The position numbers and the translations under genes were made by a program. A model generated the notes under the pieces. It ran no database searches. It saw nothing but the letters and a program-made list of their open reading frames with translations, and was not told the origin of the DNA. 39,388 nt of DNA from Cohnella nanjingensis (GTDB lineage Bacteria > Bacillota > Bacilli > Paenibacillales > Paenibacillaceae). The stretch covers positions 1 through 39,388 of the forward strand of contig NZ_JACJVP010000016.1 in assembly GCF_014212125.1 (NCBI RefSeq), read 5' to 3'. This document shows positions 32,867 through 39,388 of this stretch, one piece after another; position 1 is the first letter of the stretch; each line of letters starts with the position of its first letter.

Positions 32867-33940
32867 TTATAAATGGTCGGCGATGTGGTAGAAGCGGTAA
32901 CGGGTCTGTTCCGTCCATGCGTACGAGTCGCGGTAGTCCCAGTACCGATGCCGGCTCGGGACCGTATTCGCGTTCACGAGCGGCATGCCTTCCGGCGTGA
33001 ACGCCGTGACGATCGTATTGTGGCGGAACTGGTCGTTGCCGTCCCAGTCGTAGCAGATGACGTCGCCCAGCATGAGCTGGTCGGGCGAATTCACCGCTAC
33101 TGCACGGAGACCGTATCCCCGCGGCAGAGACAGATGCCGCTGCAAGCTGTTCGCGACCGCCCAGCTGAAGCTCCATAATTCCTTTCCGCTCGACTGTCCT
33201 CTGTACCACCAGCCCGATTCTCTTTTCCCAGTATAGTTCATCGGCGCGCCCCCTGCAAAGAGACCCTGCGATACGTAATTGGTGCAGTTCACCTCGAATT
33301 CCTCGTAAGCGGGATTCGGTTTGTCCCACCACTGCTCCGCGTAGGCGGCCGCCGCTTCGCGCCTGTAAGGCGCTGCACGGATGCCGTAACCGCCCCATTC
33401 TTCGCCTGCCGCGCCCGAACCGGCGTACACGCGCGACCGGGGCGCGTATTGCGCGTTCGGGTTGATGAACGGCACCGACGGCGCGATCGTCCGGCCCCCA
33501 TATCCATCCTCCGCGGGTTCGGCATCGTACGAGTAGACCGCGGCGGCGGCGAGCTCGCCGGCCAGCGGTTCGATGCGGTCGATCCGCCACCGTCCGTTCG
33601 CATAGAAGAAGCGGATCCGCTCCTTCTCCAGCCGCTCCTCGAGCCAAGGCTGGCTGCGCTGCTCGTACGAGCGCAGGAGATGGATCTGCACGTCGGCCGA
33701 CGCCTCCTTGGCGCTCGCGGTATGCCGCAGCAAGCGCGCCCGCATCTCGCTGCGGATCGGCCGGAGACGCTCTCTCGCATCCCGGCGCGTAACCGCCAGC
33801 GCCCTTCTCGCGAGCCGGCTTCGGTGCTCGCTATCCGCGATGCGCCGGTACGCTTCGATGTTGCCGTGCACGCCGGCTTCGTTCAACGCATTCACGTAGT
33901 CGATCATCGTTTGCTTCCAACCGTGCTCGAGATCCGGCAC
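32867..33940 (-). CDS. Putative amidase-domain protein (Amidase_6 type)
   Basis: The C-terminal half of this 357-residue protein matches the putative amidase domain family (PF12671 type), a papain-like hydrolase fold. It has Cys219 in NCTNYVSQGLFAGGAPMNY, His307 in DQFRHNTIVTAF, and the family stretches GDVICYDWDGN and WSFSWAVANSL. The N-terminal part (about 10-140) is helical and charged, a common partner of this domain. No signal peptide or membrane segment is visible, although relatives are often exported, so the location is uncertain. The start is GTG at 33938-33940, with GGGAGGG 7 nt upstream. The next gene downstream is ddl, which makes a cell-wall link plausible. The substrate is unknown. 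Confidence 0.85.
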   Translation of the reverse strand: MPDLEHGWKQTMIDYVNALNEAGVHGNIEAYRRIADSEHRSRLARRALAVTRRDARERLRPIRSEMRARLLRHTASAKEASADVQIHLLRSYEQRSQPWLEERLEKERIRFFYANGRWRIDRIEPLAGELAAAAVYSYDAEPAEDGYGGRTIAPSVPFINPNAQYAPRSRVYAGSGAAGEEWGGYGIRAAPYRREAAAAYAEQWWDKPNPAYEEFEVNCTNYVSQGLFAGGAPMNYTGKRESGWWYRGQSSGKELWSFSWAVANSLQRHLSLPRGYGLRAVAVNSPDQLMLGDVICYDWDGNDQFRHNTIVTAFTPEGMPLVNANTVPSRHRYWDYRDSYAWTEQTRYRFYHIADHL

Positions 33941-34246
33941 CGTTCATCCCTCCCGCTAGGCGCAGATGGCGTCGATTCATCCTATGCGATTGTCGAGCGA
34001 ACCATGCCTGCGGTCCCGGTTCTCCGGCCCTTTTTCGAATCTCTCCATTAAATTCACCTTTCCGCGGCGGATGACCGACTGCCGGATTGCGGCATCCTAT
34101 GGCCGTATGCGATGCGGCGGCGTTGTCTTCCCGGCGACGGATTCCTTCGCAACCGCTGTTCTAGACGCCGTTCGGCCGCGAAGCTTCGGAATGGAAGCGA
34201 CCGTCCAAAAAGCCCCGCAATCGGCTCGTTATCGGCGAAAACCATC

Positions 34247-34275
34247 TTTACTGAACGCATGCGAAACGCTATACT
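34247..34275 (+). promoter_or_regulatory. Probable promoter of the aconitase gene
   Basis: TTTACT (34247-34252) and TATACT (34270-34275) with a 17-nt spacer, about 120 nt upstream of the aconitase start. The rest of 33941-34246 shows no gene. Confidence 0.55.
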
Positions 34276-34304
34276 AAGTAAGAAGGTTTTAATTTTGAAA
34301 TCGC

Positions 34305-34321
34305 GTTTCACAGAGTGAAAC
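34305..34321. promoter_or_regulatory. Palindrome in the aconitase leader
   Basis: GTTTCAC, AGA, GTGAAAC is a perfect inverted repeat with 7-bp arms, about 25-40 nt downstream of the expected transcription start. It could be an operator or an RNA hairpin. A second inverted repeat, ATGAGTC (34335-34341) and GACTCAT (34359-34365), lies just before the ribosome site. Confidence 0.5.
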
Positions 34322-34395
34322 CGATCCGCCGTACATGAGTCCCGCTGATCGCGCTTGCGACTCATGGCCGAACTTATCGAAGGAGGCCGATCATT

Positions 34396-37104
34396 TTGTC
34401 CACCCTACCGTACAATGTACAAGCCGACCTGCAAGCCGCCGGCAAATCGTTCCGGTACTACGACTTGCAAGGTCTGGAAGAGCAAGGCTTGGGTCCCGTA
34501 TCCAAACTGCCCTTCTCGATGAAAGTATTGCTTGAAGCCGCCCTCCGTCAATTCGACGGACGCGCGATTACGCTCGAACACGTGAAGCAGCTCTCCAACT
34601 GGGCGAACGGCCGCGAAGACAAAGAAATCCCGTTCATTCCCGCGCGCATCGTGCTGCAAGACTTCACCGGCGTTCCGGTCGTCGTCGATCTCGCCGCTAT
34701 GCGCGAGACCGTGAAGCAAGCCGGCGGCGATCCGAAGCGGATCAATCCGCTCGTGCCCGTCGATCTCGTCATCGACCACTCCGTCATGGTCGACGCATTC
34801 GGTACGCCGGACGCGCTGCAACAGAATATGGACATCGAGTTCGAGCGCAACGAAGAACGCTACCGCTTCCTGCGCTGGGCGCAAACGGCATTCGACAACT
34901 TCCGCGCCGTGCCGCCCGCGACGGGGATCGTTCACCAGGTCAACCTGGAATATCTCGCCTCGGTCGCCGCGACCAAGACGAAGAACGGCGTAACCGAAGT
35001 CTATCCGGACTCTCTCGTCGGCACCGACTCGCATACGACGATGATCAACGGCCTCGGCGTCGTGGGCTGGGGCGTCGGCGGCATCGAAGCCGAAGCCGGC
35101 ATGCTCGGCCAACCGCTGTACTTCGTCATGCCTGAAGTCATCGGCTTCCGCCTGAGCGGCAGTCTCGCCGAAGGCGCGACCGCAACCGACCTCGCGCTGA
35201 CCGTTACGCAGATCCTCCGGAAGAAAGGCGTCGTCGGCAAGTTCGTCGAGTTCTTCGGTCCGGGCCTGTCCAACATCAGCTTGGCCGACCGCGCGACGGT
35301 CGCCAACATGGCGCCGGAATACGGCGCGACGATCGGCTTCTTCCCGGTCGACTCCGAGACGCTGAACTACATGCGCCTCACCGGCCGCGACGACAAGCAG
35401 ATCGAGCTCGTCGAAACCTACTACAAAGCCCAAGGCATGTTCCGTACGGACGAGACGCCGGATCCGGTCTTCACGGACGTGATCGAGCTTGACCTCTCCA
35501 CGATCGTGCCGAGCCTCGCCGGTCCGAAGCGTCCGCAAGACCGCGTCGAGCTGACGGCGATGAAGGAAGAGTTCAACAACATCATCCGCACGCCGATCGA
35601 CAAGGGCGGCTACGGCCTGTCCGACGAGAAGATCGCGCAGACGGCCGAAGTGAAGCACCGCAACGGCCAAGTGAGCAAGCTCACCACCGGCGCGGTCGTC
35701 ATCGCGGCGATCACGAGCTGTACGAATACGTCCAACCCGAGCGTCATGGTCGGCGCGGGCCTCGTCGCCAAGAAAGCCGTCGAGCGCGGCCTGACCAAGC
35801 CGGCATACGTGAAGAGCTCCCTCACGCCGGGTTCGCTCGTCGTAACCGACTACCTGATTAAGGCAGGCCTGCTGCCTTACCTGGAGAAGATCGGCTTCTA
35901 CGTCGCCGGCTACGGCTGCGCGACCTGTATCGGCAACTCCGGCCCGCTGCCGGACGAAGTGAGCCAAGCGATCGCCGACAACGACATGACCGTCGCCGCC
36001 GTTCTGTCCGGCAACCGGAACTTCGAAGGCCGCGTTCATGCCCAAGTCAAAGCGAACTACCTGGCTTCCCCGCCGCTCGTCATCGCCTATGCGCTGGCCG
36101 GCACGGTGAACATCGACCTGGCGAACGACCCGATCGGCTACGACAGCAAGAACGAGCCGGTCTACCTGAAGGATATCTGGCCGACGAACGAAGAGATTCA
36201 AGAAGCGGTCGGCGCTTCGCTGACGCCGGATATGTTCCGCGCGAAGTACGAGCACGTCTTCACGCAGAACGAGCAATGGAACCAAATTCCGGTGCCCCAA
36301 GGCGAGCTGTACGAGTGGGACGCGAAGTCGACCTACATCGCGAACCCGCCGTTCTTCACGGACCTGGGCGACAAGCCGGGGGACATCGGCGACATCAAGC
36401 GCGCGAACGTCCTGGCGCTGCTCGGCGACTCCGTCACGACGGACCATATCTCTCCCGCGGGCAACATCAAGACCGATAGCCCGGCCGGCGAGTATCTGAT
36501 CCAACACGGCGTCGACAAGAAGGACTTCAACTCCTACGGGTCCCGCCGCGGCAACCACGAGGTCATGATGCGCGGCACGTTCGCGAATATCCGCATCCGC
36601 AACCAAGTGGCGCCGGGCACGGAAGGTGGCGTCACGACTTACCTGCCGACCGACGAAGTGATGTCCATCTACGACGCTTCGATGAAGTACCAGCAGAACA
36701 AGACGAACCTCGTCGTCATCGCCGGCAAGGAATACGGCACCGGCAGCTCCCGCGACTGGGCGGCCAAGGGGACGTTCCTGCTGGGCGTCAAAGCGGTCAT
36801 CGCCGAGAGCTTCGAGCGGATCCACCGCGCGAACCTCGTGGGCATGGGCGTCCTGCCGCTGCAGTTCCAACCGGGTACCGGCTGGAAGACCCTCGGGATC
36901 AGCGGCCGCGAGAAATTCGACATCGAAGGCCTCGGCAACGACGTGCAACCGGGCCAGACGATCACCGTTACCGCGACCCGCGAAGACGGCACGACGTTCG
37001 AATTCCCGGCCATCGTCCGCCTCGACTCCATGGTCGACGTCGACTACTACCGCAACAGCGGCATCCTGCAGACGGTTCTCCGTCAGATGATCGCGAACCA
37101 ATAA
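34396..37104 (+). CDS. acnA: Aconitate hydratase (aconitase A)
   Basis: TCA-cycle enzyme converting citrate to isocitrate through cis-aconitate with a [4Fe-4S] cluster. The 902-residue protein has the length of bacterial AcnA/CitB. The cluster cysteines are in [13 protein letters not shown] and [14 protein letters not shown]. Other family stretches include [48 protein letters not shown] and [17 protein letters not shown] of the swivelling domain. The start is TTG at 34396-34398, with AGGAGG 9 nt upstream; the protein then begins [11 protein letters not shown]. Aconitases of this type can also bind RNA when the cluster is lost. The leader has two inverted repeats. I do not see the ATAA-N9-TTAT dyad typical of CcpC in Bacillus. 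The gene stands alone and ends at a strong terminator. Confidence 0.98.
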   Translation: MSTLPYNVQADLQAAGKSFRYYDLQGLEEQGLGPVSKLPFSMKVLLEAALRQFDGRAITLEHVKQLSNWANGREDKEIPFIPARIVLQDFTGVPVVVDLAAMRETVKQAGGDPKRINPLVPVDLVIDHSVMVDAFGTPDALQQNMDIEFERNEERYRFLRWAQTAFDNFRAVPPATGIVHQVNLEYLASVAATKTKNGVTEVYPDSLVGTDSHTTMINGLGVVGWGVGGIEAEAGMLGQPLYFVMPEVIGFRLSGSLAEGATATDLALTVTQILRKKGVVGKFVEFFGPGLSNISLADRATVANMAPEYGATIGFFPVDSETLNYMRLTGRDDKQIELVETYYKAQGMFRTDETPDPVFTDVIELDLSTIVPSLAGPKRPQDRVELTAMKEEFNNIIRTPIDKGGYGLSDEKIAQTAEVKHRNGQVSKLTTGAVVIAAITSCTNTSNPSVMVGAGLVAKKAVERGLTKPAYVKSSLTPGSLVVTDYLIKAGLLPYLEKIGFYVAGYGCATCIGNSGPLPDEVSQAIADNDMTVAAVLSGNRNFEGRVHAQVKANYLASPPLVIAYALAGTVNIDLANDPIGYDSKNEPVYLKDIWPTNEEIQEAVGASLTPDMFRAKYEHVFTQNEQWNQIPVPQGELYEWDAKSTYIANPPFFTDLGDKPGDIGDIKRANVLALLGDSVTTDHISPAGNIKTDSPAGEYLIQHGVDKKDFNSYGSRRGNHEVMMRGTFANIRIRNQVAPGTEGGVTTYLPTDEVMSIYDASMKYQQNKTNLVVIAGKEYGTGSSRDWAAKGTFLLGVKAVIAESFERIHRANLVGMGVLPLQFQPGTGWKTLGISGREKFDIEGLGNDVQPGQTITVTATREDGTTFEFPAIVRLDSMVDVDYYRNSGILQTVLRQMIANQ

Positions 37105-37128
37105 TCGGCTCCCTCCTAGGAGCACGGA

Positions 37129-37161
37129 CCGCCGGAATCCTCGGGATTCCGGCGGTTTTTC
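37129..37161 (+). terminator. Intrinsic terminator of acnA
   Basis: CCGCCGGAATCC (37129-37140) and GGATTCCGGCGG (37144-37155) form a perfect 12-bp stem with a 3-nt loop, followed by TTTTT. It lies 24 nt after the stop codon. Confidence 0.95.
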
Positions 37162-37165
37162 GGTT

Positions 37166-37320
37166 CCGCCGCCACCGCCGCCACCGCCGCCACCGCCGCC
37201 TGCGGACGCCGAAGCGTGCCGTCTTGAGAGTCGAAGCTGCCGGCTTAAGCGTCGAAGCTTCCGTCTCGCGCGTTGAAGCCGCCATCTAGGGCCGTTTGAG
37301 GCTGCCAGCTGAAGCTGCCT
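37166..37320 (+). repeat. CCG-rich triplet repeat followed by degenerate repeats
   Basis: 37166-37200 is a run of CCGCCGCCA 9-bp units. After it GTCGAAGCTGCCGGCT, GTCGAAGCTTCCGTCT and GTTGAAGCCGCCATCT follow each other at about 28-bp spacing, up to about 37290. No gene is supported in 37105-37404. Confidence 0.65.
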
Positions 37321-37377
37321 CCTGAAATGCCATATGAAACGCGCAGGAGGAATTTGGGGAACGCGGGGAAGATAAGC

Positions 37378-37383
37378 TATAAT
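37378..37383 (+). promoter_or_regulatory. -10 element of the SepM-like protease gene
   Basis: TATAAT, 21 nt before the GTG start, with TTGGGG 18 nt upstream as a weak -35. The transcript would have a very short leader holding only the ribosome site. Confidence 0.45.
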
Positions 37384-37404
37384 GAGGGACGGAGGTGAAC
37401 CCGG

Positions 37405-38556
37405 GTGTCTAGAGAAATGAAAAGAGGATTCCGACGTTACCGCGCGGCGATCATCGTCGGCCTCATCGCCATCATCCTGGTCACGGCCAACTATTGGTCA
37501 TGGCCTTATGTGCTATATGGCCCGGGCTCGGCCGAACCCGTGCATCCTCGGGTAGAGACGGATTCCAAGCTGAATGAGAAAGGCTCTCTGCTGTTCACGA
37601 CCGTGTCCACCTACTCCAAGCCGAACCTGTTCTCCCTCGCATACGCTTGGCTGAATCCGCGCATGGACATTCAGACCGAAGCCAAGGCGACCGGCGGAGC
37701 GGTCAACATGGGCGCCTACCGCAACCTGCTCGCCTGGATGCGCGACAGCTCGGAAGCGAACGCGCTGCTCGCCGCCTATTCGGCCATGAAGCGCACGATC
37801 AAAGTCGATGAACAGGGCGTGATCGTGTACCAATTCCTCAAGGAGACGGAAGCGCGCGAGCACGGACTCCAGGAAGGCGACATCATCACTTCGGTGGACG
37901 GCAAGAAGGCCAACAAGGCGGAGGAGCTGAGCGGCTATCTAGCGGGCAAAAAGGTCGGCGACGCGGTAAAGCTCGCCGGCACCCGCGGGGGCAAGCCGTT
38001 CGAAGCGACCGTGCCGCTCATCAAGATGTCGACCGGCAAGCCGGGCGTCGGCTTCGTCAACCAGACGGTACTCAAGGTCACGCCGCCCGACAAGGTCCAA
38101 TTCGACTTCAACGATACGGGCGGTCCGTCCGCCGGACTCATGATGACGTTGGAGATTATCGCGCAGCTGAAGAACGAGGATCTGACCAAGGGGTACCGCA
38201 TCGCGGGTACCGGGACGATCGCCGCGGACGGCAGCGTCGGCCTGATCGGCGGCATCCAGTACAAGCTGATGGCGGCCGATCGGGAGAAGGCGGATTACTT
38301 CCTCGTCCCCTACACCAAGGGCGCCGCGCAGCATTGGGACGAGAACCAGAAGATCGATCCCGAAGCCTCGATCAACGCGGTCCTTCAGGGCTTCGGCAAC
38401 TGGAGCGAGGCGCAGAAGACCGTGGCCGACTTGAAGCTGTCGCCCAAGCTCGTGCCGGTGTCGTCGCTGCAGGACGCGCTGGACTTCCTGAACAAGCTCG
38501 AGCCGAAAAAGGCGGCGGACGCGAAGTCGACGGCCGAAGCGGCGGGCGCCAAGTAA
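37405..38556 (+). CDS. PDZ and Lon-like serine protease, SepM/YlbL family
   Basis: Membrane-anchored protease, 383 residues. One N-terminal membrane segment (about 14-30), a PDZ domain (about 120-205, with GVIVYQFLKETEAREHGLQEGDIITSVDG) and a C-terminal Lon-type (S16) catalytic domain with Ser242 in DTGGPSAGLMM and Lys287 in GGIQYKLMAA, the Ser-Lys dyad. In streptococci SepM trims a competence pheromone, and in Bacillus YlbL acts in cell-division checkpoint control. Which substrate applies here is unknown. The start is GTG at 37405-37407, with GGAGG 9 nt upstream. The C-terminal 25 residues are Lys/Ala-rich. A 39-bp unit that includes the stop codon is duplicated directly after the gene. Confidence 0.93.
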   Translation: MSREMKRGFRRYRAAIIVGLIAIILVTANYWSWPYVLYGPGSAEPVHPRVETDSKLNEKGSLLFTTVSTYSKPNLFSLAYAWLNPRMDIQTEAKATGGAVNMGAYRNLLAWMRDSSEANALLAAYSAMKRTIKVDEQGVIVYQFLKETEAREHGLQEGDIITSVDGKKANKAEELSGYLAGKKVGDAVKLAGTRGGKPFEATVPLIKMSTGKPGVGFVNQTVLKVTPPDKVQFDFNDTGGPSAGLMMTLEIIAQLKNEDLTKGYRIAGTGTIAADGSVGLIGGIQYKLMAADREKADYFLVPYTKGAAQHWDENQKIDPEASINAVLQGFGNWSEAQKTVADLKLSPKLVPVSSLQDALDFLNKLEPKKAADAKSTAEAAGAK

Positions 38557-38629
38557 ATCGGTTGTAGCGCGGCTTGCGCGGAGCGCGTCGAGTAAATCGG
38601 TTGTAGCGCGGTTTGCGCGGAGCGCGCCG
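38552..38629 (+). repeat. Two tandem copies of a 39-bp unit spanning the protease stop codon
   Basis: AGTAAATCGGTTGTAGCGCG starts at 38552 and again at 38591. The two 39-bp copies differ at two positions. The first holds the gene's own TAA stop, so the unit arose by duplication of the gene end. Confidence 0.9.
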
Positions 38630-38650
38630 AGAAATGATGAAGGCAAACGG

Positions 38651-38700
38651 GGTTGCCCCTCAGTCATCTGGATGATTGAGGGGCAGCCTCTTTGTTTGTC
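38651..38700 (+). terminator. Intrinsic terminator of the SepM-like protease gene
   Basis: GGTTGCCCCTCAGTCATC (38651-38668) and GATGATTGAGGGGCAGCC (38671-38688) form a long stem with two G-T type pairs, followed by TCTTTGTTTGT. Confidence 0.85.
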
Positions 38701-38748
38701 TCTGGCGGCGTAAGGAAAGAGAGTGTTAGCTGCGCGGACGCATAAAGA

Positions 38749-38796
38749 GACGTACCCGGTACGTCATTTGAGCGCTAGGGCGTTTGGGGGCCCAAA
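38749..38796. promoter_or_regulatory. Two orphan palindromes
   Basis: GACGTACC, C, GGTACGTC (38749-38765) is a perfect inverted repeat with 8-bp arms. TTTGGG, GG, CCCAAA (38783-38796) follows 17 bp later. Neither lies near a gene in the window; they could be operators of a gene beyond the right end or simple hairpins. Confidence 0.4.
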
Positions 38797-38858
38797 GGGG
38801 GTGAACCAAAAAAGGTCATAAATCGACCTAGAGTCAGCCCCTATGCCTTGCTGCGGGT

Positions 38859-39388
38859 ATGTAGCTATCTACATTGGCGGTCGGTCGGCTGGGGCGGCGA
38901 ATGTGCGTATGTAAACTACCTACATCAGCGGTCGGTCGGCTGGGGCGGCGAAAGTACGTATGTAAACTACCTACATCAGCGATCGGTCGGTTGAGGTGGC
39001 GAAAGTGCGTATGTAGACTACCTACATTGGCGGTCGGCGGGCGTGAGGCGCGAAAGTGCGTATGTAGACTACCTACATTGGCGGTCGGTCGGCTGAGGCG
39101 GCGAATGTGCGTATGTAGACTACCTACATTGGCGGTCGGTGGGCGTGAGGCGCGAAAGTGCGTATGTAGACTACCTACATTGGCGGTCGGCGGGCGTGAG
39201 GCGCGAAAGTGCGTATGTAGACTACCTACATTGGCGGTCGGCGGGCGTGAGGCGCGAAAGTGCGTATGTAGCTACCTACTTTGGCGGTCGGCAGGCTGGA
39301 GCGGTGAATGTGCGTATGTAAACTACCTACTTTGGCGGTCGGCGGGCGTGAGGCGCGAAAGTGCGTATGTAAACTCAATGGCATTGCA
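38859..39388 (+). repeat. Tandem array of a 51-bp unit running off the right end
   Basis: Units, taken from ATGTA, start at 38859, 38909, 38960, 39011, 39062, 39113, 39164, 39215, 39266, 39316 and 39367, so the spacing is 50 or 51 bp. Many carry ATGTAG, ACTAC, CTACAT, a 6-bp inverted repeat; others read ATGTAA and keep 5 bp. The linker alternates irregularly between a GGTCGGTCGGCTG form and a GGTCGGCGGGCGTGAGGCG form. No gene is supported after 38557. Confidence 0.95.

Noticed and set aside
39139..39321. A 60-codon open frame in the right-hand array
   Set aside because: It is a pure repeat peptide and has no ribosome site.
23448..39388. Tandem arrays as possible CRISPR
   Set aside because: The units are contiguous, with no unique spacers between constant repeats, and no cas genes are present.

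Overview
This window looks like the chromosome of a GC-rich Firmicute of the Paenibacillaceae, most likely Cohnella or a high-GC Paenibacillus. The basis is the gene families (YesM/YesN-type two-component system, LplABC-type sugar importer lacking its own ATPase, GsaB-type aminomutase, SepM/YlbL protease), strong AGGAGG-type ribosome binding sites on most genes, several GTG/TTG starts, and sigma-A-like promoters. I see no rRNA, tRNA, phage, insertion sequence or CRISPR array. The assignment is by recognition, not by database search.

Layout. 1-4.1 kb: guaA, a secreted polysaccharide deacetylase and a Bcp peroxiredoxin, all on the minus strand. 4.2-6.9 kb: a three-gene ABC-2 exporter (ATPase plus two permeases, translationally coupled). 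7.1-8.1 kb: an LCP cell-wall ligase on the plus strand. 8.7-10.0 kb: a stand-alone hemL/gsaB. 10.2-22.8 kb: a galactan utilisation locus on the minus strand: histidine kinase, AraC-type response regulator, solute-binding lipoprotein, two permeases, a cytoplasmic GH53 galactanase, a GH42 beta-galactosidase and a secreted GH53 galactanase. 23.0-27.4 kb: a small acidic protein, an inositol monophosphatase, a TauE/SafE permease, UvsE and two small proteins. 27.6-29.5 kb: a MarR-pirin-WrbA cassette with two near-identical palindromic operators. 29.8-31.0 kb: a ROK regulator. 31.6-33.9 kb: D-Ala-D-Ala ligase and an amidase-like protein. 34.4-38.6 kb: aconitase and a PDZ/Lon-like membrane protease.

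How the genes work together. The secreted GH53 would cut beta-1,4-galactan outside the cell. The lipoprotein and permeases would import the oligosaccharides, using an ATPase encoded elsewhere. The cytoplasmic GH53 and GH42 would finish the degradation to galactose, with the two-component system sensing the sugar. The MarR cassette looks like a quinone or electrophile response unit. The deacetylase, LCP protein, Ddl and amidase-like protein all concern the cell envelope.

The most unusual property is the gaps between genes. Many hold tandem arrays, unrelated in sequence from gap to gap. Four of them (14.03, 23.45, 31.1 and 38.86 kb) share a period of about 50-52 bp and carry a short inverted repeat in most units. 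A fifth (15.3 kb, period 43 bp) multiplies a ribosome binding site plus ATG in front of the cytoplasmic galactanase gene. These arrays are the best candidates here for something not yet described.
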